A stretch of 30,888 bases of DNA. Origin: RECH01 sp964431105 (GTDB lineage: Bacteria > Cyanobacteriota > Cyanobacteriia > RECH01). Below the pieces are notes generated by a model that saw only the letters and a program-made list of their open reading frames with translations, had not been told where the DNA came from and did no database searches. Position 1 is the first letter of the stretch, and every line of letters begins with the position of its first letter. Positions 1 through 6,587 of this stretch are shown here, in pieces. The stretch covers positions 1 to 30,888 of the forward strand of contig CAYSIR010000014.1 of the NCBI GenBank assembly GCA_964431105.1. The letters run 5' to 3'. The translations under genes and the position numbers were made by a program.

Positions 1-51
1 TTGCTGTTTGACCGGAGAATCCCCCGTTTTCTAAACGGGGGAGTATGTCAA
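1..51 (+). mobile_element. Putative right end of an IS200/IS605-type (tnpB) element
   Basis: A perfect 9-bp stem with a 3-nt loop lies at 21-41 (CCCCCGTTT, TCT, AAACGGGGG). It is preceded by GAGAAT and followed by GAGTATGTCAA. This arrangement (GAAT, C-rich hairpin, GGGGGAG, then TGTCAA) resembles, from memory, the 3' end of many tnpB-carrying IS605/IS1341 elements, where it is both the right-end hairpin and the 3' end of the guide RNA. Any tnpB would lie to the left, outside the window, so this is inferred from the end signature alone. A plain terminator is less likely because no T-run follows on either strand. Confidence 0.5.
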
Positions 52-115
52 TGGCCGAATGCGATGAAAAGCCGCAGCCTGTGAGATACAGGTTTGTTTT
101 TGAGTTCACTTTGTA

Positions 116-147
116 GGTGTACGGTGGTGTGGGTGTACGGTGGTGTG
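116..147. repeat. Two-copy 16-bp tandem repeat
   Basis: The unit GGTGTACGGTGGTGTG occurs twice with no spacer (116-131 and 132-147). It lies downstream of the pipY stop, between that gene and the putative IS end. No coding function is visible. It could be a replication-slippage duplication. Confidence 0.85.
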
Positions 148-205
148 GATCATTTCAATCTCAGCTACCCTCGGCTAACCGTCCACGCCAGGATGGCGCA
201 ACATC

Positions 206-889
206 TCAAGAGCGATCGCCAAAGAGGATTCGTCCCAACCGCACCATCGTAGACCCAGCCTGAACCGCCAGGCTATAATCCTCGGACATTCCAAGGGACA
301 ACTCTTGCAACTGTAGAGCGCTGCCCGGCTTTGCGTTGATGAAATCAAACAGTTGGCGAGCTTCTGTAAAAATGCTGAGCGTTTCTGACTCAGGTAGACC
401 AAAGGGCGGAATTACCATCAAGCCAGCGATCGCCAGGGACTCTAATTGATTGAGTTCAGGCAGTGCTTCCCGGAGTTCATCCATTGACCATCCATACTTG
501 TTGGGATCAGGGCGCAGTTTCACTTGTAGGCAAACGTTTGGGCGTAGCGATCGCTCTGCGGCCAAGCGATCGAGGCGCTTCGCGATTTTTAGGCTATCCA
601 CTGAATGAATCCAATCAAACAGCTCCAGTGCCCTAGCCGCCTTATTGCTTTGTAGATGCCCTAGCAAATGCCAGGTGACATCCTTCAAATCGGTCAATTG
701 AGCTTGTTTATCTTCAGCTTCCTGAACCCGATTTTCTCCAAAATCTCGAACTCCAGCCGCATAGGCGGCCCGAATTGCCTCCACTGATTTTTGTTTGGTG
801 ACGGCAATCAGTCGAACGTGGGGCGGTAGGGTGGACTGAATATCTCGAATGCGATCGCCCACGGATTCACGTATTGGAAAACTGGTCAT
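206..889 (-). CDS. pipY: PipY, PLP-binding YggS/PLPBP-family protein
   Basis: A 227-residue member of the YggS/PROSC family, single-domain fold-type III pyridoxal-phosphate proteins that maintain PLP and amino/keto-acid homeostasis without a known catalytic reaction. The PLP lysine is in LIAVTK (about residue 32). The family motifs GENRVQE, HLLGHLQSNK and, near the C-terminus, GMSEDY and VRLGRILFG are all present. I chose the ATG at 889 because family members begin shortly before the first helix. An in-frame TTG at 925 would add 12 unconserved residues. The upstream gene on the same strand is pipX, the linkage from which the cyanobacterial name PipY comes. The spacer to pipX is about 200 bp, longer than I would expect for this pair. 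Confidence 0.93.
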   Translation of the reverse strand: MTSFPIRESVGDRIRDIQSTLPPHVRLIAVTKQKSVEAIRAAYAAGVRDFGENRVQEAEDKQAQLTDLKDVTWHLLGHLQSNKAARALELFDWIHSVDSLKIAKRLDRLAAERSLRPNVCLQVKLRPDPNKYGWSMDELREALPELNQLESLAIAGLMVIPPFGLPESETLSIFTEARQLFDFINAKPGSALQLQELSLGMSEDYSLAVQAGSTMVRLGRILFGDRS

Positions 890-1092
890 GCCTTTTTTGC
901 CGTCACTGTTCACGTTGCTAGTCAACCTTGGCAGATGTCTGAGGCGCTCCCAATTCAGGGCTATCTGTCATTCAGTCAACCGTCAGCGATCGCAAGCCAC
1001 TAACGCTGCCTTTTCTGCCTTCCCTAAAAATGACCGCTATTCTTAAGATGTCACAATTGGCCAAAAACCGCTTCAAGCCACCCTTCAGATGA

Positions 1093-1368
1093 CTACTGAA
1101 ACGTTTGTTGATGAATTTTTTGGAGTTGTTGATAATCTTTAGTTGTGCCCTCTCGTCTCAGGGAGCGGAGGCGATTTTCAACCAAAATACGGGCATCGCT
1201 TCGGCTGATGGGGTCAAACTGAAGCCCCGTTGTCATACTGCCAGTTTTCACCAGAAAGAAAAGGCGTTGAGCATATAACGTTGCAAATAGGTCTTGCCCG
1301 GTATCGACCAGGCATACTCTGAACAGCAGCCCGAAGGTTGGATGATTGAGATAGGTTTCAGTGCTCAT
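1093..1368 (-). CDS. pipX: PipX, PII-interacting co-activator of NtcA
   Basis: At 91 residues it matches PipX in length and sequence: start METYLNHPTFGLLFRV-like, central ATLYAQRLFFLV, and a C-terminal helical part with ENRLRSLRRE and QTF. PipX is found only in cyanobacteria. Its N-terminal Tudor-like domain binds either the nitrogen signal protein PII (low 2-oxoglutarate) or the transcription factor NtcA (high 2-oxoglutarate), where it acts as co-activator. A perfect TATAAT lies 46 nt upstream. I found no clear GTA-N8-TAC NtcA box next to it. pipY follows on the same strand. Confidence 0.95.
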   Translation of the reverse strand: MSTETYLNHPTFGLLFRVCLVDTGQDLFATLYAQRLFFLVKTGSMTTGLQFDPISRSDARILVENRLRSLRREGTTKDYQQLQKIHQQTFQ

Positions 1369-1834
1369 TCAGATCCAGCTCGAAGGAAATTAACGAAAAA
1401 CCCAAAGACGACAATTATACATGAAAGATCCAACTGTTGTTTGCTCGGTGCGATCAATTCCGGTCAGTCTTCAGGGTTCGACCACTTGTTTCCCAAGTTT
1501 TGGTAAAGCAGCCGTGCAGCCTCCCAGGTGAACAGGCAAGACGTTCAAACTCTGGTGCTTTAGCGAATCAGGGAACTTGTTCCCTAAACTCACCTAAATA
1601 CTCTGGCGCCTTTCCCGCACCCAATACCAAATTCTGTGCCCGTTCATCAGCCCTACGATTCCTTGAACCAGCAGGACAGCGACCGAGTCATAGACATCAA
1701 TAATTGGCGTGAGAGATTGGATAGGTGTGAGATGCGTCTCGTATTCGCACCGTTTCCCAAAATGCTTAGGCGAAGGATCTCCCACAGGAACGGCTTCCTA
1801 GCCCATCGCTTTTGCAACCTCGCTGTCACTATTA
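1369..1834. other. 466-bp intergenic region between pipX and acpS
   Basis: No convincing gene was found; short open frames here have no recognisable protein. Besides the pipX -10 box it holds a short inverted repeat at 1571-1584 (GGGAAC, TT, GTTCCC) and a weaker one near 1790 (AGGAA...TTCCT). It is the likely pipX promoter region and acpS 3' region. No T-tailed terminator hairpin was seen after acpS. Confidence 0.6.
1414..1419 (-). promoter_or_regulatory. Candidate -10 box for pipX
   Basis: On the minus strand the sequence reads ATG-TATAAT, a perfect -10 hexamer, about 46 nt upstream of the pipX ATG. No convincing TTGACA-like -35 lies 16-18 nt further upstream, so it may depend on an activator or be a chance match. 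Confidence 0.4.
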
Positions 1835-2236
1835 TCATGAATGCCAAAGGGCTGTAGCGATCGCATAATCCCCATCATGACTGAGACTCAGTTGCCACCG
1901 TCCTTTCAGAAAAGCTTGAGTTTCAGTCTTGTCGATCATTTCAACCATTGGAGCGCCACTCGCATGTGGCTCGATACTAATGTCGGTATATCGAATGCCG
2001 CGCCACCCTGTGCCCATTGCCTTGACGATCGCTTCCTTCGCGGCCCAGCGCCCGGCTAGGTAAACGGTAGATGGATGCCAACCTTGGCGGGGATGCAGCG
2101 CCGATTGGCGTATCCGAAACATTTGTTGCTCAGATAGCGTATAAACCCGTGCTAGGAAGCGATCGCCAAATCGCTCGATAGCCGCATGAATGCGCGGAAT
2201 ATAGACGATGTCAGTTCCCACACACATCTGAGACAT
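1835..2236 (-). CDS. acpS: Holo-[acyl-carrier-protein] synthase
   Basis: A 133-residue protein of the AcpS class of phosphopantetheinyl transferases, which move 4'-phosphopantetheine from CoA to a serine of acyl carrier protein for fatty-acid synthesis. The metal-binding N-terminal motif GTDIV is at residues 7-11, and the second signature, AGRWAAKEAIVKAMGTG, lies near residues 61-77. The C-terminal LSLSHDGDYAIA motif is also present. Length is usual for the family. It sits upstream of pipX on the same strand but 466 bp away, so it is probably transcribed separately. Confidence 0.95.
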   Translation of the reverse strand: MSQMCVGTDIVYIPRIHAAIERFGDRFLARVYTLSEQQMFRIRQSALHPRQGWHPSTVYLAGRWAAKEAIVKAMGTGWRGIRYTDISIEPHASGAPMVEMIDKTETQAFLKGRWQLSLSHDGDYAIATALWHS

Positions 2237-2644
2237 AGTGGACGGTTATGCTGGGTTTAGGGTATTTGTTGAGTCCAGACCGAAATGACATTCCCAGCCT
2301 AGCGTGGTGCGATCGTTGGAAAGATGGGACGCGCTAGGGGCTAGAGTACCTAGGTATGATCTAACTAAGGATGGTCTAAGCGGTGACTGTTATCCTACCG
2401 TCCTTCCCTTAAACTACTTGAAATCTTTAGAAGATTTTTGTGTCACGCCAGAGTTTGCGGACTAGGCTAAGAAAAAAAGCTGGATAGGGTTTATAGCCAT
2501 CGGTTGCAGCACTGGCTGAAATGAGTCGGCATCATTCCCTTGGGTTGTTCTCATGGCGCATTGGCGATCGCTCGGTGTGATTCTAATCCGTGGCTGCTCT
2601 GCATCCGTTTCTGCCTGATTGCTGCTTTCTGCACGACATCGTTC
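2237..2644. other. 408-bp divergent intergenic region
   Basis: Lies between the divergently oriented acpS and the 195-aa gene, and should contain both promoters. A TATGAT hexamer occurs on the plus strand at 2355-2360 without a convincing -35. An open frame extends upstream from the 195-aa gene to a TTG at 2540, but its residues look non-protein-like and there is no ribosome-binding site. No RNA gene or clear terminator was seen. Confidence 0.5.
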
Positions 2645-3232
2645 ATGTCCTACACTACTCAACAACTCATCGAGATCCTCGATCAAGAATTACGAGCACA
2701 TTGGAAAGGAGAACGATTACTGCTGTCCTCGGAAAAACGATTGGACAACCCAGTCGTGGCGAAGGCGATTGGCTCTGAGCAATTGAGCAAGGTCTTTGGC
2801 TATCGAGACTTTCAGGCTCAAGTGCATCAATATCAGATTGATCACGGCATTTCTGGACTGATCTGGAAAACTCATCACTTTGGGGATCACGCCGTGCGAT
2901 CGGCAGAGCTGCACAATCAGTTGATTGCCCTTCCCAGTGACAAAGCCATCCTCATTCACACTACGGCGGATGTATTGACCTTCTGGCATAGCGTGACCGC
3001 TGGAATGTCGCTTTGGCTGGCTGGGCACGATCCCCAACCGACGACGGCGGCGTACATTGGCGACTGTATCCGACAAACGGAATGGGCAGAGATTGATGTG
3101 GCGCGTACCGAAATTTATCTTAGCCTCTGTTGGGGCAATCCAAGAGACTGCCACTATCAATGGGCACATCCCGATTCAGGATGCATACGAGTCATTGCAG
3201 CGATCGCTCAACCTAGCTTGATCAAGGTATAG
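2645..3232 (+). CDS. Conserved-looking cyanobacterial protein of unknown function, 195 aa
   Basis: I do not recognise a named family. The 195-residue protein is soluble, with no signal peptide or membrane segment. It starts MSYTTQQLIEILDQELRA and includes a region around residues 66-80 (HGISGLIWKTHHFG), a central segment ELHNQLIALPSDK, then TEWAEID, LSLCWGNP, and a C-terminal SGCIRVIA. Balanced composition and regular codon use support a real gene. The ATG at 2645 was chosen over the in-frame TTG at 2540 because the intervening residues are Cys/Ala-rich and unlike the rest. No strong Shine-Dalgarno precedes either start. It ends 142 bp before ccmK3 on the same strand, so it may share regulation with the carboxysome genes, but nothing in the protein shows a carboxysome role. 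Confidence 0.75.
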   Translation: MSYTTQQLIEILDQELRAHWKGERLLLSSEKRLDNPVVAKAIGSEQLSKVFGYRDFQAQVHQYQIDHGISGLIWKTHHFGDHAVRSAELHNQLIALPSDKAILIHTTADVLTFWHSVTAGMSLWLAGHDPQPTTAAYIGDCIRQTEWAEIDVARTEIYLSLCWGNPRDCHYQWAHPDSGCIRVIAAIAQPSLIKV

Positions 3233-3307
3233 TAATACACTAGCTAGGCACTCTTTGCCAAGATTCCGTTGCCAATGCTTGGGGGCATGGTTGCCCCAAA
3301 TGAGCCG

Positions 3308-3325
3308 CCAATGCGATCGCATTGG
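3308..3325. repeat. 18-bp perfect palindrome built on a HIP1 site
   Basis: CCAATGCGATCGCATTGG is fully self-complementary and has the HIP1 octamer at its centre. It lies 50 bp upstream of ccmK3 and is followed by an A-run. It could be an operator, an RNA hairpin in the ccmK3 leader, or simply an extended HIP1 element. Confidence 0.7.
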
Positions 3326-3374
3326 GTGCTAAAAAAAACTGCCAACGATTAACCGCTCTCAGAGGAGAACTCGA

Positions 3375-3686
3375 ATGCCGCAAGCCGTAGGAGTGATTGA
3401 AGCGTTAGGATTTCCGTCAATACTGGCGGCCGCAGATGCCATGCTCAAGGCAGGTCGCGTCACGCTCGTCTACTTTGATAAAGCAGAGCGGGGAAATTTC
3501 TATATCGCAGTTCGTGGCAGCGTTGCAGAAGTTCATCAGGCGATGGAAGCTGGCAAGCTGGCGGCTGAATCCTGCGTTGGCGGCAAGCTGATGACTCACT
3601 ATACCGTCCCCAATCCGCCTGAAAATGTAGAAATGGTACTGCCCATTCACTACACCGATGAAGTTGAAGAGTTTCGCGTCTTTTAA
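3375..3686 (+). CDS. ccmK3: Carboxysome shell protein CcmK3
   Basis: A single 103-residue BMC domain, the usual length of CcmK3. It has the shell-protein signature GFPSILAAADAMLKAGRVTLV (start near residue 12). Where canonical CcmK1/K2 paralogues have the K-I-G-S pore loop, this protein has DKAERGNF (residues 35-42), the CcmK3 type. Its C-terminal part PNPPENVEMVLPI also matches CcmK3. In studied beta-cyanobacteria CcmK3 does not form homohexamers but mixes with CcmK4 into heterohexamers that adjust shell permeability. A strong Shine-Dalgarno (AGAGGAGA) lies 8 nt before the ATG. ccmK4 follows after 359 bp. Such satellite ccmK3-ccmK4 loci are typically apart from the main ccmKLMN operon, which is not in the window. 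Confidence 0.93.
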   Translation: MPQAVGVIEALGFPSILAAADAMLKAGRVTLVYFDKAERGNFYIAVRGSVAEVHQAMEAGKLAAESCVGGKLMTHYTVPNPPENVEMVLPIHYTDEVEEFRVF

Positions 3687-4045
3687 TCGGGCCACATTAA
3701 TATAAATAAAACTATACAAACAGGCTACAAATAGTTATCTTTTGAGCGGCGTTCTACGGAATAATCACTGATTTTGTAACCACGAAGCCTCGTAAAATTG
3801 ATTTGAGTCTATGTAAACTATCTTTCAATGTGCCGGTTCAAGCCGTATGGCTCCTCGCTGTTGTATCTCCCAAAATGATAGAAACAAGCGATCGCGCCCC
3901 CTTTAATGCATCCCTAGTAGATAGATGAGTCTTCGCCACATTGTTGCCCATCCACCCAAATACCCAACGATTGAAGAGTAGTGAGAGATAGACTCACTCG
4001 TATCACTAATTTTGATATTGTTTATTCAGGTTTAGGAGAACGAAA
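3687..4045. other. 359-bp spacer between ccmK3 and ccmK4
   Basis: No gene is supported here. A HIP1 site lies near 3890. Promoter-like pieces (TTGATT near 3799, followed too closely by TATCTT) are weak. The spacer is long enough for a separate ccmK4 promoter, but I cannot name one with confidence. Confidence 0.5.
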
Positions 4046-4405
4046 ATGTCACTGGTTGCGGTCGGATCACTTGAAACCAAAGGATTTCCCGCAGTGCTGG
4101 CGGCGGCAGATGCGATGGTTAAAGCAGGGCGGGTCACCCTCGTTGGATATATTCGCGTTGGAAGTGCCCGCTTCACCGTTAATATTCGAGGCGATGTGTC
4201 CGAGGTAAAAACGGCCATGGATGCTGGCATTGCGGCTGTTGAGCGAGTTTATGGCGGAACCCTTGAATCATGGGTGATTATTCCACGTCCGCATGAGAAT
4301 GTGGAGTGTGTGTTGCCGATTGCCTATGGCGAAGATGTGGAAATCTATCGCAATGCGGTTGAGCAACCCCGTATCTTGGGGTCGGGGAATGGCTTTAGCC
4401 GCTGA
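4046..4405 (+). CDS. ccmK4: Carboxysome shell protein CcmK4
   Basis: A 119-residue single-BMC-domain shell protein. The segment GFPAVLAAADAMVKAGRVTLVGYIRVGSARF is diagnostic, with the pore loop R-V-G-S at residues 37-40 in place of K-I-G-S. VNIRGDVSEVKTAMDAGI and WVIIPRPHENVECVLPI also match CcmK4. The tail after residue ~105 (EQPRILGSGNGFSR) is slightly longer than in the ~112-residue homologues I recall. A strong Shine-Dalgarno (TTTAGGAGAA) lies 6-8 nt before the ATG. The expected partner is CcmK3, encoded 359 bp upstream, with which it forms heterohexamers in other cyanobacteria. Confidence 0.95.
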   Translation: MSLVAVGSLETKGFPAVLAAADAMVKAGRVTLVGYIRVGSARFTVNIRGDVSEVKTAMDAGIAAVERVYGGTLESWVIIPRPHENVECVLPIAYGEDVEIYRNAVEQPRILGSGNGFSR

Positions 4406-4837
4406 TTTGGATTGACATTTTTTTGTGTAGGTTAGGTTGAACGGCATGAAGCTAAGGGATACCTTGGGTTTCACGTTTGCTCAATCCAGTCTACCCAACC
4501 CATAACTCTGGCCTTCGTTCAGCCACTCATCGGCACTTGCGCGCCATATATTTGCACCATAGCAAACCGCGCAAACCTGACGGTTTTTGGATGGCTTCTA
4601 CGATTTGCAAAGCGCATGACTGGCGTTCAGCAAGCGCAATTTCTTGGGGGAGCGATCGCAGCAGCACGGTCTTCTAGTCAATCAAATTAACCAATCATGC
4701 TGCCGCAACAGCCATAGCTGCGACATTCCGAGATACCGATCACTCTCCGAGCTAGCTATTCAACAAAATCCTTCGTCGCGTGGACTGTGTTGACACTGTC
4801 AAAAGTCATCATTACTCAAGAAAGAGCTATTTAAGAA
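4406..4837. other. 432-bp region between ccmK4 and tRNA-Val
   Basis: No gene is firmly supported. A plus-strand open frame at 4477-4677 is rich in His/Arg/Trp/Ser and not protein-like. A minus-strand frame at 4527-4667 (46 codons from a GTG) has a more protein-like composition and may be a gene relic (see findings). One HIP1 site lies near 4652. A T-run follows ccmK4 near 4420 without a convincing stem. Confidence 0.5.
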
Positions 4838-4910
<73 letters not shown>

Positions 4911-4930
4911 GTTTACGGTCACAATATAAA

Positions 4931-4961
4931 ATCATAGCAGATAGGTTCCTAAAATAAGCAA
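4931..4961 (-). promoter_or_regulatory. Candidate promoter of the tRNA-Val gene
   Basis: On the minus strand TTGCTT (4956-4961) and TATGAT (4931-4936) are separated by 19 nt, ending about 20 nt before the tRNA 5' end. A nearer TATATT could be an alternative -10. The spacing is a little long, so the call is tentative. Confidence 0.3.
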
Positions 4962-4981
4962 CCCCGTTCAACTTTTTTGAT

Positions 4982-5581
4982 ATGCCCTCTGGCCGGACTC
5001 ACGATCGCATTACGATGACTTGTTTGCCGATCATCACCGTTGGGACGCTCAGCCTCACGCAAGATAGCGGTCTTACGTTTTGGGTCGCAGCGGGATTTCT
5101 CTTTGGTGGTTGGATGCTGGGCCCCGACCTCGATACTCATTCTGTTCACTACAAGCGCTGGGGATGGTTGCGATGGATTTGGCTGCCCTACCGTGGACAG
5201 GTCAAACATCGATCGCCCCTATCCCATGGCCCCATCATCGGAACAGTAGTTCGAGTCCTTTATTTGCTCCTCTGGATCATCGTACTAGGCTTAGTCAGCA
5301 TTGCGATCGCCAACCAAGTGGGTCAATTTGGCTGGACATGGCAAGATCTCGGCCGGTGGGTGAACTGGATACGGCAGTATTCGCGAGAAGGACTAGCCAT
5401 TGTTATCGGACTGGAGTTGGGCGCGTGTAGCCATTATCTTGCCGATCGCATTGGTTCTGCACACAAACGCTTGAAACGATCGCGGCGATCGCCGCGATCG
5501 CCATCACGCCCCAAACCCAAATCGTCGTCCCTAACATTACCCACCCTGGATCGGTCGAACACTACTGGTTCAGACCAATAA
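4982..5581 (+). CDS. DUF2227-type putative metal-binding membrane protein
   Basis: A 199-residue protein resembling the cyanobacterial DUF2227 'metal-binding protein' family, whose biochemical role is not established. Candidate ligand residues are spread as in that family: SGRTHD near the N-terminus, GPDLDTHS (about residues 47-54), HRSPLSHGP (about 77-85) and SHYLADRIGS (about 151-160). Hydrophobic segments near residues 16-45 and 88-111, plus a weaker one around 136-152, suggest an inner-membrane protein. The C-terminal tail is very basic and Ser/Pro/Arg-rich (KRSRRSPRSPSRPK). Part of it is encoded by a 24-bp palindrome of overlapping HIP1 sites. The start is the ATG right after the tRNA promoter region, without a clear Shine-Dalgarno. 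It converges with the next gene, with 19 bp between stops. Confidence 0.85.
   Translation: MPSGRTHDRITMTCLPIITVGTLSLTQDSGLTFWVAAGFLFGGWMLGPDLDTHSVHYKRWGWLRWIWLPYRGQVKHRSPLSHGPIIGTVVRVLYLLLWIIVLGLVSIAIANQVGQFGWTWQDLGRWVNWIRQYSREGLAIVIGLELGACSHYLADRIGSAHKRLKRSRRSPRSPSRPKPKSSSLTLPTLDRSNTTGSDQ
5477..5500. repeat. 24-bp perfect palindrome of overlapping HIP1-like sites
   Basis: CGATCGCGGCGATCGCCGCGATCG is its own reverse complement. It contains a complete central HIP1 octamer flanked by HIP1-like halves, and a further octamer overlaps its right edge. It lies inside the DUF2227-type coding sequence and writes part of its Arg/Ser/Pro tail. Confidence 0.9.
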
Positions 5582-5600
5582 GCCCTCAAATTGCTCTGCT

Positions 5601-6350
5601 CTAACGAACCGGGCCATTGTAGTCAATGGTGACGGCTCCCGCCGGAGACACGGTTACAACACTTTCATAGACATATTGAAGGGTTCCCGATGCCCCTAGT
5701 CGGCGAGGGTCATAGCCTTGAAACGTAAACGTCCAGCTTCCGTCGGGATTGATCACATGGGGCGTTTCAGCGCTGTCACCGTGCATGGATGGTTCTGCTC
5801 GATATTGACCAAGCCCGCCATTCGTTTGCTCAGCGGTTTGACGCGCTAGATTTTTAGCCCGATTAAGATCAATTTCAGCTTGATAATCTTCAACCGTCGT
5901 CGCACCTTCAGGCGCAGGGGTAGCGGGAACAGTGGCGGTAGACAGTGGCGTAGTCGGCCCAATGGGCCCGTTGTATTCAATGGTGACTTGCCCAGTTTGC
6001 GATACAGTCACCATACTTTCGACGCTATACAAAATTGTGCCGGATGGCTGAGATTCTTGCGGATCGTAGCCTAGAAAGGTGAATGTCCAACTTCCATCCG
6101 GGTTGACCGTGTGCGGAGCGTCTACACTTGGGCCATGCATGGATGGTTCTGCGCGATACTGTCCGAGTCCGCCATTCTCCCGCTCAGCGGCTTGGCGGGC
6201 TAAGTTTTTTGCCCGATTGAGATCGATGATGCTCTCTGCATCAATGGCTTGGGAACGATTCATTTGAGCGATCGCTCCCTGAGTCAACACAGGACTGGCA
6301 CTGAGAAGGACAGACAAAGCGATCGTGGACGCTGAAACAAAGTATTTCAT
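5601..6350 (-). CDS. Exported protein with two tandem ~92-residue repeats
   Basis: A 249-residue protein with a typical signal peptide: MKYF, a hydrophobic core ASTIALSVLLSASPVL, and likely cleavage near AIAQ. After it come two near-identical domains, each starting IDLNRAKNLARQ, then NGGLGQYRAEPSMHG, NPDGSWTFTF, GYDP, a V-V-TVS strand and ending EYNGP or DYNGP. The first covers about residues 40-134 and the second about 157-249. They are joined by a Thr/Pro/Ala-rich linker (TATVPATPAPEGATT). The family is not one I can name; single-domain relatives probably exist in other cyanobacteria. The ATG at 6350 was preferred to one at 6413 because it places the signal peptide at the N-terminus. It is expected in the periplasm or outside the cell. 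Confidence 0.85.
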   Translation of the reverse strand: MKYFVSASTIALSVLLSASPVLTQGAIAQMNRSQAIDAESIIDLNRAKNLARQAAERENGGLGQYRAEPSMHGPSVDAPHTVNPDGSWTFTFLGYDPQESQPSGTILYSVESMVTVSQTGQVTIEYNGPIGPTTPLSTATVPATPAPEGATTVEDYQAEIDLNRAKNLARQTAEQTNGGLGQYRAEPSMHGDSAETPHVINPDGSWTFTFQGYDPRRLGASGTLQYVYESVVTVSPAGAVTIDYNGPVR

Positions 6351-6587
6351 AGCTGTTATGAGGGATGATTCGCAACATGGTGACGAGGACACTGACGTTA
6401 GAGTTTCCAACACTGAATCTCATCACTCCCATGGATAATCCCGAAACGATTGATCAGGGTCAGCGACGGCAACACCTTTCTGAGCATCACCCTACCTAGA
6501 ATCGCACAGGCTCGCACAGACTGAAATTATCGCATCAGTAATCAGGCTAGATTGTTAGAATACTCATCTTGCATAACTTTTATTGTC

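Noticed and set aside
1..205. CRISPR array suspected from the hairpin and repeated GGTGTACGG words
   Set aside because: Only two repeat copies, directly adjacent without spacers; no array structure or cas genes in the window.
1571..1584. GGGAAC-TT-GTTCCC as a LexA/SOS box upstream of pipX
   Set aside because: The half-site spacing (2 nt) does not fit the GAAC-N4-GTTC box, and no SOS gene is adjacent; it is recorded only as an inverted repeat.
2717..3169. Minus-strand 150-codon open frame opposite the 195-aa gene
   Set aside because: Arg/His-rich, no ribosome-binding site, and the opposite strand reads as a balanced, regular protein.
4477..4677. 66-codon plus-strand open frame after ccmK4
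   Set aside because: No ribosome-binding site, residue make-up unlike a folded protein, and no family recognised.
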